Source: Dillenia suffruticosa (lineage: Eukaryota; Streptophyta; Magnoliopsida; Dilleniales; Dilleniaceae). Taken from it: DNA of 64,000 nucleotides. Positions 1 to 12,713 of this stretch are shown piece by piece (within the stretch, counting starts at the first letter, position 1; every line of letters starts with the position of its first letter). The position numbers and the translations under genes are program-made. Below the pieces are notes generated by a model. The model did no database searches. It was not told the origin of the DNA and saw only the letters and a program-made list of their open reading frames with translations. The DNA lies in NCBI GenBank assembly GCA_033439265.1, contig JAVTVX010000009.1, forward strand, positions 299,609 through 363,608, given 5' to 3'.

Positions 1-83
1 GAGTAAACGATGGAAAGCTTTGTTTCTGGGGGTTTCAGATGAGAGATCTGCCTCCTTGATTTCTTCTACTCCAAGGAACACAT

Positions 84-3000
84 ATGGCGTCTTTAGAGGT
101 ATCGATCAAAGGCAACGGCGGCCGAGGAGACAGTTTCTCTTCCGGAGGAGGCTACAACGAGTCCTCCGATGCCGCCGCCGGTAAACGAACTTCCGGAACT
201 CCCAATTTTGAATTTTGAAAACCCCACCCCCAGAAAGCGTACAAATTCCTGGGTCTGGGTTAAAAATTAAGCGATCTCCGATGATTCTGACTTGTGGGTG
301 GGTTTGTGTTGTTATTGTTGTTGATACTCTTTAGATTCGGAAAAAGCGCTTTACACGGAGCTCTGGCACGCGTGTGCTGGTCCTCTTGTCACTGTTCCTC
401 GTCAAGGCGAGCGTGTCTTCTACTTCCCTCAGGGTCATATCGAACAGGTTCGTATTTTCATAATAATACCCTCTTCTCTCTCTTCCTGATTCGTGGTGTT
501 TTCGATTTCTGGCCTATTAATTGCAAAGACGTCAGATTTTCTTGATTGTTTGGTCAAAGTTAATGATAGATACTATGTACCACTTTTCCTCATTTATATG
601 ATCGATTAATCAATAATGAGTGATGGGTGTTCAGGTTGAGGCGTCTACTAACCAGGTAGCTGACCAGCTGATGCCTGTTTATAACCTTCCTTGGAAGATC
701 CTCTGCCGTGTGATAAACGTTGAACTAAAGGTACTACTACTTTTGGCTTGATCTAAGCCGATGCCTATTTAAGCTTGATTAATTACATTAATTATTTAAT
801 GGGCCTATCTTTAATTTAAGTTTGATGCTTGCTGATTGGGGTTGTCTATAGGCTGAAGTTGAAACTGATGAGGTTTTTGCACAAGTTACCCTACTTCCTG
901 ACCCGAACGTGAGTTTCTTCTCCTGGATTTTTTGTTTTAATTCTAGTTTTATGCATTTTTAACACCTGTGTTTCGTTTGCAGCAGGATGAGACTGCTGTG
1001 GAGAAGGAACCTGTTCCACCTCCTCCGCGCCGGTTTCAGGTTCATTCGTTTTGCAAGACATTGACTGCTTCCGACACGAGCACTCATGGTGGATTTTCGG
1101 TACTCAGGCGTCACGCTGAAGAATGCCTCCCTCCCCTGGTTAGGCTTCAATAAATTGTAATTTGTATAGCTGACATAATTGACTCTGCTATGTTTGTTTG
1201 AACTGGTCTGAACATCTTATTTGTGGTATTTGAACAGGACATGTCACGACAGCCTCCCCATCAAGAGTTGGTTGCAAAGGACCTGCATGGAAAGGAGTGG
1301 CACTTTAAGCATATCTTTCGCGGTAATGATTGGCCATACAAATGCTTAGTTCTTTTCAATTTTATGTCTTGCTTTCACTTTAGAGGATGCTAATTGAGCT
1401 GAGTTCACGTTTTGGGTTTCATTGCTGTGTTCTGACTATGGACATGCCATCTCTCAGCACCTTGCAATATTATACATTTGAGTGCTTTAGAGGTCATGAG
1501 AGGAACCTTGTTGAGAAGACTGTTCTATGAATGTGCCTGGTTTTGCTGCAAATAAAGCATTTTTGTGAAGATGATAATAAAGTTTGATTCATGCTAAGAA
1601 CTTATAACTACCCTCAACCTTCTTGAGTTCACTCTTATAATTTTGCCCATTTTACTAAATTATTATTCACTTGTTCCTGTATCTGGATTTGTGATTGGGT
1701 GTTGAAAGTGATTTGTATTTTTTTGGGGTGGGGGTGCAAAAGAGAGACCGAGGCAATGTGTAGTTCAAAATATATATATATATATATCTTGCAGCTTGGC
1801 ATAAAAGTGGTTCATGTTTATACGTTTATAAAGTTTGCAGTTGGTTCTTCTTTGGCAAAACTACTAAGCCTAGCCTAGCACTCTTCTGTTGACTATTGAT
1901 GCCTTATTAAATTTGACTTTTCTGATCATGTCTGGAATTTTGGATCCATGGATATTGCATATGTGGTTTTTAGGCTTTACATTGAAGAGCTGTGCTTGTC
2001 AAAAGGCACCATCAGTCTTCCATGTTGTTATTCTCATTTGTCTATCTGATTCTGAGCTTGGCAGGTCAGCCAAAGAGGCACTTGCTTCAAAGTGGCTGGA
2101 GTGTTTTTGTTAGTGCCAAAAGGCTTGTGGCAGGCGATGCCTTTATATTTCTCAGGTTTGCATGGTCCACATTTCTTTCATGAACCGCTTGATGAATATG
2201 CTGTCTGAAATAAGCACCATTTGTAATTGTAGAGGTGAAAATGGAGAACTTCGTGTGGGAGTAAGATGTGCACTGAGGCAACAAGGCAATGTGCCGTCAT
2301 CAGTCATATCAACTCATAGCATGCACCTTGGCGTCCTGGCTACAGCATGGCATGCCATCTCAACTGGAACCATGTTCACTGTCTATTATAAGCCTAGGTG
2401 TGTTTACTGGGCTTTATATTTGATGTATGTCTCCAAATGTGAGCCTTTAAGAGGTAACGTGGAACATGTTATGCTCCATCAAATTCTTTATGGGCATGCT
2501 TATGATGCTAGATACATGACAATCATTTTATTGCATAATGCTTATTAATGATCTGCAGGGGAGTTTTTTCTGATCTGATGTTGCTCAGTGTCATATGTAT
2601 ATAAGTTATGGGAACAATGTGTGTACGGTTGATATTTTCTTAAGTTGATATTTTTTTGTTTCTGTGATGCTGTGTGATTGCACCTCTGTGTGTGTGGGGG
2701 GGCCCACGTCAGCTAACACTCTCATTGTGTTCTGCAGGACTAGCCCAGCTGAGTTCATTTTTCCTTTTGACCAGTACATGAATTCGGTCAAGAACAAGTA
2801 CACTAATGGTATGAGATTCAAAATGAGATTTGAAGGAGAAGAAGCTCCAGAGCAGAGGTAACTGTTTCGTGTTTTTCTTTTCTTCATGACTGGCCTTTTG
2901 AGTCTCTATTACTTGCTTACACGTTTTTTTAATGTGTACCATTCAGGTTTACTGGTACCATAGTTAGCATTGAAGATGCTGATCATGAAAGGTGGCGAGA

Positions 3001-4903
3001 CTCAAAATGGAGATGCCTCAAGGTAGTTTGGGGTATATCTTTAGATAAGTTTGTTTTCTTCAAGACCAGAAATTTGTAACATATTGGCCTTGCAAATTCA
3101 CTTTTCATGTTCGTTTAGGTGAGATGGGATGAGTCGTCTGCAGTTCTTCGTCCGGAGAGAGTTTCACCCTGGAAAATTGAACCTGCTCCGACTCCTGCCC
3201 TAAATCCTGTTCCCATGTCCAGGCCAAAAAGGACAAGATCAAATATTATTCCCTCATCTCCTGAGTCTTCTGTACTCACTCGAGAAGGTATTCCATTGCT
3301 GCCTTTAGTTATATCGGGAACAAATTTGAATCTTATTCTTTGTATGTTTCTAGATGCCTAATACTTTACCTTTTTCTAGCCTTATCTAAAGAAGCAGCGG
3401 ACCCTTCACCCATTAATGGGACAAGGGTCTTGCAAGGTCAAGAATTCTTGACCTTGAGTAGCACTTTTGCTGAGAATAATGAATTGGATGCTGTTGAGAA
3501 GCCCATTGTTTGGCTCCCTCCTCTAGATGATGAGAAAAATGATGTGGTCTCTGCTTCAAGAAGATATGGATCTGATAACTGGGTGTCCTTGGCAAGACAT
3601 GAACCTCCTTACAGTGACTTATTATCAAATTTGGGGACCCAGGCTGATTCCTCTGATGGTTATTGTCCTGCTTATAGTGATCAGACTGCATATCCAACGA
3701 AGAAGCGCCATTCAGATCCAGAATGCAAATTCAACTTGCTCTCTGGCCCATGGTCCATGATGCCATCCAACCTCTCCCTTAATTTGTTAGAACCAAGTGC
3801 CGAAGTACCTCTACAATCTGATTCACTTCATCAAACACGGGGGAATGGCAGATTTGGTGGATTTGGTAACCTGCTCCATGATCATAGTGTTGGGCACCAA
3901 CAAGAAAAATGGTTGATGCCTCCACCATCACAGTTTGGGAATCCTCAACAAAGGGAGTTTATGTCAAAACCTGTGGTTGCACAACGATCTGAGGCTATAA
4001 AGCCCAAAGATGGAGATTGCAAGCTTTTTGGTATTCCCCTCTTCAGCAGCTCCGTGGCATCAGAGCCGACTGTGTCACTTAAAAATGCTGTGAATGGCTC
4101 AATGAATCACACACTTCAGGATCCACGTGCATCTCATGCATGTGAATGTGATAAAAAGTCAGAACAACCGAAAACTTTGAAATCTGACGATGTGGCTGCT
4201 GGCACTGAGCTAGAGGAATCTGTTCCAGGATGTCAGGCATTTTCTAGGGATGTCCAGGGAAAAACTATGGGTGTGTCAAGTCGAAGTTGCACCAAGGTAT
4301 TAATACGGAATCTGTTTTTTTTTTTTTTTTTTGGGTTACTCCCATATTTCGAATGTCTATAAAAATTTGGTCCTAATATTCTCCGCTCAGGTTCACAAGC
4401 AAGGAATTGCTCTTGGTAGGTCTGTGGACCTTGCTAAATTAAGCAACTACAATGAATTGGTTGCTGAATTGGATCGCATGTTTGAATTTGGTGGTGAATC
4501 ATTGACTCTCAACAAGAATTGGCTGATAGTATATACAGATGATGAAGGCGATATGATGCTGGTTGGAGATGATCCTTGGCAGTAAGAATCTTTTACTTTT
4601 TGTGGATTCTTTTGTGTGTGTGTGTGTGTTCCTTTGTGACTGTCTGGTCTTGTAGATGCATAAATACCATTCTTTCAAAACAACTAGATTACCATGTGTT
4701 AACCTCTACAATTTTTGGTCCCTTAATTAAGTTCATGGGTTGGTGATTTTCTTTGTATAAACAGGGAATTCTGTGGCATGGTTCGTAAGATCTTCGTTTA
4801 TACAAGGGAGGAGGTTCGGAATATGAATCCTCGAACTCTAGGTTCAAAGGTTGATGAAATTCCAGTGGATGAAGGTGTGGAGACAAAAGAAGTGAAGTGT
4901 TAA
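84..4903 (+). CDS. ARF2: Auxin response factor, ARF2-type (14 exons, 823 aa)
   Basis: Nuclear B3-family transcription factor that binds auxin response elements; ARF2-class members act mainly as repressors. Exons: 84-180, 335-447, 635-730, 852-908, 983-1138, 1238-1322, 2065-2155, 2233-2397, 2738-2857, 2947-3022, 3119-3287, 3380-4296, 4391-4581, 4765-4903. All junctions are GT-AG and all phases agree. The B3 domain spans about residues 143-245 ([20 protein letters not shown], then [20 protein letters not shown]). The auxin-response domain is about 267-350 ([19 protein letters not shown]). The Ser/Pro-rich middle region holds RVLQGQE (424-430), which covers the tasiR-ARF site, and a KLFGI repression motif (623-627). 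The C-terminal PB1 domain is about 716-805, with an acidic stretch ending GDDPWQ. The start follows the family N-terminus MASLEVS. The C-terminus ends at EVKC, about a dozen residues shorter than ARF2 proteins I recall. Identification is very secure; paralogue assignment is slightly less so. Confidence 0.96.
3424..3444 (+). promoter_or_regulatory. tasiR-ARF target site in ARF2 exon 12
   Basis: This 21-nt stretch encodes RVLQGQE and includes GGTCTTGCAAGGTCAAGAA. That is the complement of TAS3-derived tasiR-ARF (5' end UUCUUGACCUUG), apart from one G in the middle that can pair as G:U. ARF2, ARF3 and ARF4 are the classic tasiR-ARF targets, so post-transcriptional silencing by AGO7/TAS3-dependent siRNA is expected. 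One site is seen, as usual for ARF2. The next 12 bases are the exact reverse complement of the last 12 bases of the site (see findings). Confidence 0.92.
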
Positions 4904-5640
4904 GGTGCATCCCTTGGCCACTAGTCTTGAGACCCATTAGGTTTTCTTCCCACGATTCCAGGTAATTCTATCTCCTGTCTTTTTCTCTTTGAGAACATGA
5001 TTTTCTATCTTTAGTCATAGCTAAGATGGACTTGGTACCCTCAATGAGACTTGTATATCAAGATCTCTAAATTTTATCTTGATATCTGTTGGTATTAATC
5101 TCAAAATTCATCCTAATCACATCTCTTAGAGCTTAATCTTAGTCCAGGCAAACCATATGATAGTAGGCATTTCCTTGGATATTTTTGTCTGATGGTAATC
5201 ACTGGTGAGACTGAATGTTCCTCTGGTTTTACTTGTGCAGTTTTTTTTTGGAAGGGGTGCCATGAAAGGGCCCTTGAACTTCAGAAGACTTTTTTTTTTT
5301 AACTAGTTTGATGCACTGGGGGGCTATGCAGCTATAGTGGCGCTTTGGTCTCACCAATTGTAGACCTGTTGTGGAGTCTGCCGTTGGTGTCCAATTACAT
5401 AGAATATATATTATATATATCATATATAGATACCAGATACTGAGCAAGGCACTGTGGTTGGCTTGCAATTTTAGACAATCCCTCATTGTACATAGAGCCT
5501 TAAATATTTTTTTGGTTCATCCTCATTTTATCCTATCATGTAAGTTGCAAGAATTCTAGTGATTAGTATGATCCAGATTTTGGTTCCATGGGTTCATTTG
5601 GGTTCTTTTCTATCTGTATTGGGGATTGCGACAATATGTA
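4904..5640 (+). other. ARF2 3' UTR, probable 3'-UTR intron
   Basis: After the stop at 4901-4903 there is a good donor (CCAG then GTAATT, intron from 4962) and a good acceptor (TTACTTGTGCAG ending at 5240). This suggests a 279-bp intron in the 3' UTR, 58 nt after the stop codon. It is inferred from splice signals only. No coding sequence is seen. Transcript end is not resolved. Confidence 0.45.
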
Positions 5641-6490
5641 AATTTTTTGATGTTGCAAATACACCCATCTGATTTGATTTGATTTGATGATTTGCTTTTG
5701 GAATCTGTGTCATATGGGCATTTTAAACTTTACCTAGTGTGATGGCCAAATTGAGATGAGCAGGTAAAACATGGTTGTGGCAATCCTAATCCGGTTGTTA
5801 AAAAGTACCGGGTATGGTATTAATTATTTAAAAACTATACCTTGAAATTGATGATTCAAGTTGCCTATACTTCCTTCAATGTGAGTGATAGTGTAATTTC
5901 AACATATTTTGTTTTTTAAAGAAATTACATAAAATGGGGGAATTGTTTTGAAACCATCCCTAAGCGGATATGAAATAGTCAATATTATAAAGAAAAACAA
6001 AAGCGCATTAAATGCTATTATACCTTTCGATTTCGATGGACTTGCCCCTACTGGATTCCTAAACGGGCTTTGCAGTAAGATTTTAATTTATTTTCATTTT
6101 TACTTTTCTTTCTTTTTCTTCTTTGTATGCACCTTGTCGATCTAAGGCAACACATTTCGTATTTTGTGATAACAAGAAACTAAAACACATTACAGTTTAG
6201 GTGAAATTTTATCCGCAGCCATTTCGGCTATATTAAGGTGTCTGGGCGTCAGTAGCACAGAACTTGCTTTGCTATTGATTATTAGCATAGCCAGCCAACC
6301 TGGTACAATGAAAAATTTGCCACTTAACCATGCATGATTCAAAACCCAAAACCAAAGAAGAAAAGGGAGAACAAAAACAGACTGAAAAAACCGACAACTA
6401 TGAAAAAACCGACAACTATCTAAACGACCATAGGAGGAAGCAGTTACTTTGTTCAGTCTCTAAGGGCAGGTGAAAGAGTCTTGTCAAAAA
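5641..6490. other. Convergent ARF2/ICE1 intergenic region
   Basis: No gene is seen between the two convergent genes. The part next to the ICE1 stop should be its 3' UTR. It holds a perfect 18-bp tandem duplication (TGAAAAAACCGACAACTA twice, 6383-6418). Confidence 0.5.
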
Positions 6491-9400
6491 CTAAATTATG
6501 CCGTGGAACCCAGTGGACTCCAAGAGAACAGCTTTGATTTGATCTGGATGGACATTTTGCCCTTCCTTGCATTGCTGGAAAACAATAACAAATTACGAGG
6601 TTATCTTTTCTATCTCGATATGATAAACCAATGATCCAGAAAATAAATAAATAACCAACAAAGGCAGACCAAAATGAAAAACCAATGCACCTTCTAATGA
6701 TCTAACGTTTATCATAAAATTCCCCTTTTTTTTTTTAAATTAGAACAAACTCTACCCAGTAGCTCTCAAACCTATCAGTTAAACATAAGTACAAATTCTC
6801 AAACACATAAGAACCATGATGGCTTTCATCCTTTCAAAAAGGCTAGGTAGGAAGTTCAGCTCGTCCTGTTCTAGAAACTGGATTCAGTCACAACCCAATT
6901 AAAATTCAACTGAACCATATTCATACAAACCCTCAACCATGACAAATGCATCATAAGTCTTATGAGTCAAAACTTATCAACTCTTGTTTTCAAGATGCCT
7001 AAAACATTTTCGCAGATGATATTTTAATTGGAATTGAAGGGCATTCCCTTGCACCAAGGGATTAGGTTTCTCCCGAATGGGTCCTATCAACAAAAATAGA
7101 ACTCGTGCAAAATTATGACTGAAATCATGTTGCACAAAAATATTCAAAGTTCAACTTCTCTGGTAAGAATGATACATTCTACTGGGAAAAGGTTGCATAC
7201 TATAATGACTATCCCTCTAGTATCTGTCTACTAGGCTTTCTGCCTCCTTATCAAGGTAAATAGCTTTCGGTAGCAGTAATTGTTTCTCATGGGATTTAGC
7301 AGTGAGACTGAGGCATGTTCCTTGGTCCACCTAAGAACATATATTATGAGATGGCAGAAAAGATGCTTACTTCTGCTCGGAAGACATCCAAAGCAAACCC
7401 ATTGAAACAGCTAATGACAGCTTGCTGAATGTCTAGCCCCAAATCATCCAGCGCCCTCATAATAGATAGCAAAATACCTGGTCTACGGCCACAGAACATG
7501 TGAATGTTCACAGCTCCTCCTTCTCTAACCATAACTTCAACCTACAACAATAGCAACAATACAAATGTGTCAGTGAGGAGCTCTCTTGCATTACAATTAA
7601 TTGAGCAGAGGCACAGCTGAATTGAGAACAATGATTTGAATGAGTTACACTAGTGGTATTCGTTTCTTTCTGTAATAATGGTCTTCAGTATATTGCATCA
7701 TCCAGACCACTAGGAATCATGTATTACAGGCACCAGATTGAAAGCTCATACTCCATTATGGAAAATCATGCAAAATTTTGGAGTCCTAATGTTCAATGTT
7801 TTTAATCCCAACAGGCCATAAATATAACAGAGTGTTGGATAATGATAGTATGTTAAGGTAGGCAGGGAAGATTAAGAAATGAGAAAAATTTAAGATGAAA
7901 TATTGTAGCATAGAAAGACGGAATTTACCCGTGCAGGTTGGCTACTTGGACTTGACAATGAGCTTGGGCATAGTTCTTCCTTGATACGACTGGGCAGTGT
8001 TGGTGGAGTTGGTGTTAAAGGGTGAAAAATAGTGGTAGGAGTCAATGAAGAGCCAGAAGGTGTAGACTCCAGTTCATTATGAAGGTCATTGATCTTCTGA
8101 AGAAGCTCCTTCAAATACTCAATTGCATCCCCAAGAATTGAAGCCCTGTCCATCTGTAGGTGTACATAAAAGAAATACGGACACCAAGTCAGGTGTCTTA
8201 GTGACTTTTTACTGGAATGGCTTAATCTTCAAATGGGAAATATGACCATAGGCCTTGGATAAAACAATAAAGCCACTGAAACTGAAGTTCTTTTATAAAC
8301 TGATAAGCTCTTTGAGTTCTCTCTTCTCTGCACTACATCCAATCTTAATAAAAATCACAGCAAGAAGAGGGAATATAAGCTTTAACTTCCAGCAATACAA
8401 ATTAATTGTTCCATTCAAACATTTTCTGTTGTCTGGTTGAAAATTTATTTACATAAACCTTATTTATGCAGCCCCTAGTTTTCCAAATCAAACCAGGAGT
8501 GATTAGGACTAAGTGATATTAAGGGTAGATAGATAACAACACTCAGCAACTAGAAAGATTATCATGAACTGGCCCATGGATCACATGATATACACTTAGA
8601 ATTTGACTGCTTTTGAGGTTGTCAACTCGTTTGGTTGGTTAAGTATCCTGGTGTTGTACCGGATGCTTGAGACTACATCTTGCCCTTGGTTGAGTTGGCT
8701 CAAATTACCATTGGACAAAGAAACTTCACCTTTTCATTCAGCTCTCTTAACTTTCTAAGCTTCTCAGGTTCAACTCATTCCATGCATAATTCTTATCAAT
8801 GTTTAAGGATAGTGTTACCAATTGCAAATAAATTACAATCCAGAAGAACACACAATTGTCCTTTAGGAAGAAAAATGGCTTCTTAGGCTTGGAAAAGTGC
8901 CCTAAAAATTAGATAATTCAATGTTAAATTGATTGTAGCAATCATCGACTTATACACAGAGCACAGGTGCCAAAGGGAGGAGTTAGGAAGAGAAGAATGC
9001 CAAGGATTTGGGCGAAGTTTGGAAAGGCCATAGTGGGAAAGAGGAACCCACACTGTCACATACTTGGTCCACTATTCCAATGTATGGATGCAAGCACATG
9101 TGGCTGCGTATAAGGGGGGAGGGGGGAGGGATCAATTTCAAGGACTTCAGATTTGTATGGGGACAAGAAATTTAAGAAGCAATAGAATTCTCATAAATTT
9201 CAATTTTTCTTTGGACGTTTAGTCATAAATGTCATAGTGGCTTAAATAATAGATTTAATTCTCTGCCTGTGGTCCAAAAGTTTTGGGTGAAATTTAAGAC
9301 CACCACAACAGACTCCATGTGAAGGGATTAAATGCTAACTTTCACATTCAATTCACAAGGTTTCAATGTGTTATCTGTGACTATGACATAAAAAATAAAG

Positions 9401-10663
9401 GTTGAAATATGCTCAATGATCCCAAAGGCCAAAAACTATCAGTAAGTCACTCTCATTTTACTGTAACATAGTTATAGGAAGGCATTCAATTACATAAAAA
9501 TAAAACAAAACAAAGGGACAGTTTCATACCTTGCTAATTTTTGGAACAACTGATCTAAGCATGTAAAGCCTATCATTGAGCTTCTTCCGGCGGCGCCTCT
9601 CAGCCATCAGATTTTTGGCTGGAAGACCCTTTTTCTTTCCCTTGTGATCTCCAATAGTGACACTAGTATTCCCACCATTCTTACCATTCTCCTCAGCTTT
9701 GGTATTCTCGGTTAATTCATCAGAATCATAATTTAGACCCGACCCGTCAATGCTACCATCCTCCGTATCATCATCATTATTACTTCCTTCTCTCTTTTTC
9801 TCAATCTCATCACCCAAAACAATCTTCTTATTAAGATTGTCAACCTCACCATTTTCTGCTAAATTCTTACGCAAAGCAGCTCTCTTTTGGAAAAGAGTGG
9901 GCTGTGCACCCCACGAAGGAAAGCTATCAAGAGGTCTCAACAATTTAGACCTGTTCACAAACAAAGAGCTCAAGGAACCCTCCTGAAATCCCCCAAAACC
10001 AGAACCAATAGACGCACCATTTTCAGGAAAATTAAGCAAACGGGTCATTGGGAATTGAGAATCAGAGCACAAATCAGAAGTGCTCATCTGGGACTGAGAC
10101 CCCATATCGGAGAACCCATTAATAAACCCACTTCCCCTGTTCGGCAGCACAACAGGGGAATTTGATAGAATCCCTTGTTTGCAGTCGAAATCGAACCCAT
10201 TCTCTAGAGGGTTGTTAGGAACAACGTTAAGGAGCGAAGATAAACATGGCTTTGGAGGCAAGAAGTGTTGTACCTGAGAAGGGTCGAGGTTGTTGAAAAC
10301 AGAGGAAGATGGAGAGCAAGAAGAGGAAGAGTCGACGGAATGAAGCAACAGAGGTTCAGCTTCGGCGAGATTGGGACAGAAAGAAAGGTCTTTGATTTCT
10401 GGGTGGTGGCCGTGCAGGTGGTTGAATTCCTCCTGATTGTGATGATTGCTGCTACCATTATTAGTTGCCAAATACCAGTCAACAGGTTCCGCATCAAGCA
10501 TTGATTTCAATGTTGAGAAACAGGAGGAGTTGTCTCCTCCACCACCACCGATAATATTGTTGGGGTTGGGGTTGGGGTTTCGGGGGCTTTTAGACCAAGA
10601 AGAAGCAGCATCGTTGTCTTCTCTGCCTTCCATCCAAACGACCCCGTCTAGTCCGGACAACAT
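6491..10663 (-). CDS. ICE1: ICE1/SCREAM-type bHLH transcription factor (4 exons, 537 aa)
   Basis: Nuclear bHLH factor of the ICE1/SCRM family, known for CBF cold-response induction and for partnering SPCH/MUTE/FAMA in stomatal development. Exons in coding order: 10663-9530, 8153-7929, 7541-7371, 6574-6491; GT-AG throughout, phases agree. The N-terminus [13 protein letters not shown] and the Asn/Ser-rich region are typical. The KRAA motif ([15 protein letters not shown], about 260-264) is the segment where the ice1-1/scrm-D Arg-to-His change lies. The bHLH spans about 349-398, starting [20 protein letters not shown] and split by the long intron 1 after [12 protein letters not shown] (K436) matches the psi-K-x-E sumoylation site of ICE1 and is followed by Ser-Pro sites. 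An ACT-like domain fills 454-537 ([20 protein letters not shown]), ending GFHGII. The paralogue SCRM2 cannot be fully excluded. Confidence 0.95.
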
Positions 10664-10741
10664 TTTTGAATTTTCGATGCTCTCTTCTCTGTGTATTCTA
10701 TAGTAGACAGAACAAAGAAAAGTTTTTTTTGGGGGGGGGGG

Positions 10742-10763
10742 GAGAGAGAGAGAGAGAGAGAGG
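10742..10763 (-). repeat. (GA/CT) microsatellite in ICE1 5' leader
   Basis: A run of GA dinucleotides, CT on the ICE1 coding strand, 79-100 nt upstream of the ICE1 ATG and next to a G homopolymer (10730-10742). Probably in the 5' UTR. Confidence 0.85.
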
Positions 10764-10997
10764 GGAAGGGTATTTTTTGAGTTTGGAGAAGTGAGAGGTA
10801 TTGAGAACAGAAAAAATGACGAAAGGAAAGGATGGCAGAGGCATGCGCAACGGAAGGAAAAGGAGTTTTGCTTTATGACTTAACTGGGCTGGGGGGTTGT
10901 TTTTTGAGGACCCATCATTTCCTGTTTTTTTTTTTGGGTGTAATTTTGTGAAATGGAGATGACACGATGGCTTGTAACGTTACTCCATACCTCCCTT

Positions 10998-11016
10998 CCT
11001 CCCTCCCTCCCTCCCT

Positions 11017-11078
<62 letters not shown>
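10998..11078 (+). repeat. Compound (CCCT)n(CT)n microsatellite upstream of ICE1
   Basis: Repeats of CCCT run into about 26 CT units. It lies about 335-415 bp upstream of the ICE1 start, in the promoter or distal leader. Confidence 0.9.
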
Positions 11079-11079
<1 letters not shown>

Positions 11080-12713
11080 CTAACACGATGCTGGTGTTTC
11101 TGCGTATAATGAATTTAAATAAATAAATCGAACACTAACAATAGTCATTAATATGATACGCCAAAAAAAATTAAGATTATATATATCACATATGTTAAAA
11201 AATTAAATAAATAAAATTTTATTTTTTAATATATTTTATTTCTTTATAATGTAAAAGATATCTTAACTATTTTAAGATTAATTTAAAGTTATGATATTCT
11301 ATTTATTTAATTCTGGCAGGAAAAAAAAATGTGAAAAACATGTACCTAAAAGTGGCCCATAGGAGTGGGCATGGGCGAAGCACCTCCCCTCGTTTTCCAC
11401 TTATGGATATTCATGTATGGTTTGATTTATTTAATTTTTTATTAAATATGAAACTCATTGTTAAGAAAAAAGAAGACATTAACCCATAGTACATAGTGCA
11501 AGAGATGGTGTCCCTCTGTGGTTTTCCTCTTTATCATTCCCACCTATAAGACATATAAAAGCCGTATTAATATTTTAATAATATTTATATAAATTTTAAT
11601 TTATTTAATTTTAGACTCAACATAATATTACTAGTTAAAAAAATAAAAAAAAAAAAAAAAAAAAATCCTTTACCCAAAAGTGCTTCCATCGTAGAAGGTA
11701 GGTGTCCTTTGATGGTTTTTCTCTTTTATCATTCCTACTAAACCCCTATATGAAAAAGATTCTAAATTTGTAATGCTATGAGAGGAGAAGGCGGGTCCTC
11801 ATTCCTCCACCGTTTTGCCCTTCCTTTTAACATTTATTCCCAGCCCTAAAACAAATTAATACCTACTTTGATTTCAACAATATTTCTTCTTATTGGAATT
11901 TTCTTATCTCCTTCGATTAGATTAGACAAGGGAACTAAAATTAATTAAAATTTAATTTTTACACAAGGTGAGGAAGGGGGAGAGAATTCAAATAAGGCGA
12001 TTTCAGATGAATTCTTCTCTGTTTGTTCTAAAAACTACACAAAGAAAGAATGAAATACTTATGACCCATGACTCCAAACAAATTGTACAACATGTTGAGA
12101 ACACCCAGGCATGCATAGTCCCTCAGGCAGAGCTCAAGCAGTCAAGTCTTCCCACTTCCATTATCACTTCCCCAGTTTCATCTCCTTCTACCAAATAAAA
12201 ATAAAAATAAAAAAAATCACGGGCATGCACAAGCATTTATGGGCGTTTCTCCAGACTGAAACATAACATATTGACCCGTTACAGACGGCACATTCTACAA
12301 TTCAGACTTATCTACGTTGGAAAGCAAAAGGCAAAACTGGGTCATGAAGCAGGCACAGCTCCATTTTCAAATGGAGTACAATATAAACCAACCAACCTTT
12401 GACCAACTAGCATTCCATACTAGTATTGTTTGCAAGATTGGAAGTGGAAAACCAACCAAAGGTCAGTTGATCTAGTGAATTGTAACACTAGATCGCTTAA
12501 CTAAGATTTTGAATTTGACTTGCAAGTTGGATTGGGCATGGAGAAGACTATGTTGGGAGCCCCCTAAATGAGCCACTGTAAGTCTCGAACCGGATTAGTC
12601 GGAGCATAATTCTGGATATCGATTAGTATAGTACCCAAAAAAAGTGGCAATCCACTCCATTTGATCTCTATTCTATGGTTTAGGTCAACTTAAAGATGGA
12701 CATCTTTAGCTTG
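11079..12713. other. Intergenic AT-rich DNA between ICE1 promoter and PHS1 3' end
   Basis: AT-rich with an A homopolymer near 11648-11665. No convincing coding sequence. The stretch next to 12714 should be the PHS1 3' UTR. Around 12586-12640 there is a motif resembling the tail of plant tRNA-derived repeats (CTCGAACCGGATTAGTCGGA), too little for a call. Confidence 0.4.

Noticed and set aside
2162..2548. 128-codon plus frame in ARF2.
   Set aside because: It is ARF2 exon 8 with flanking intron read-through, not a separate gene.
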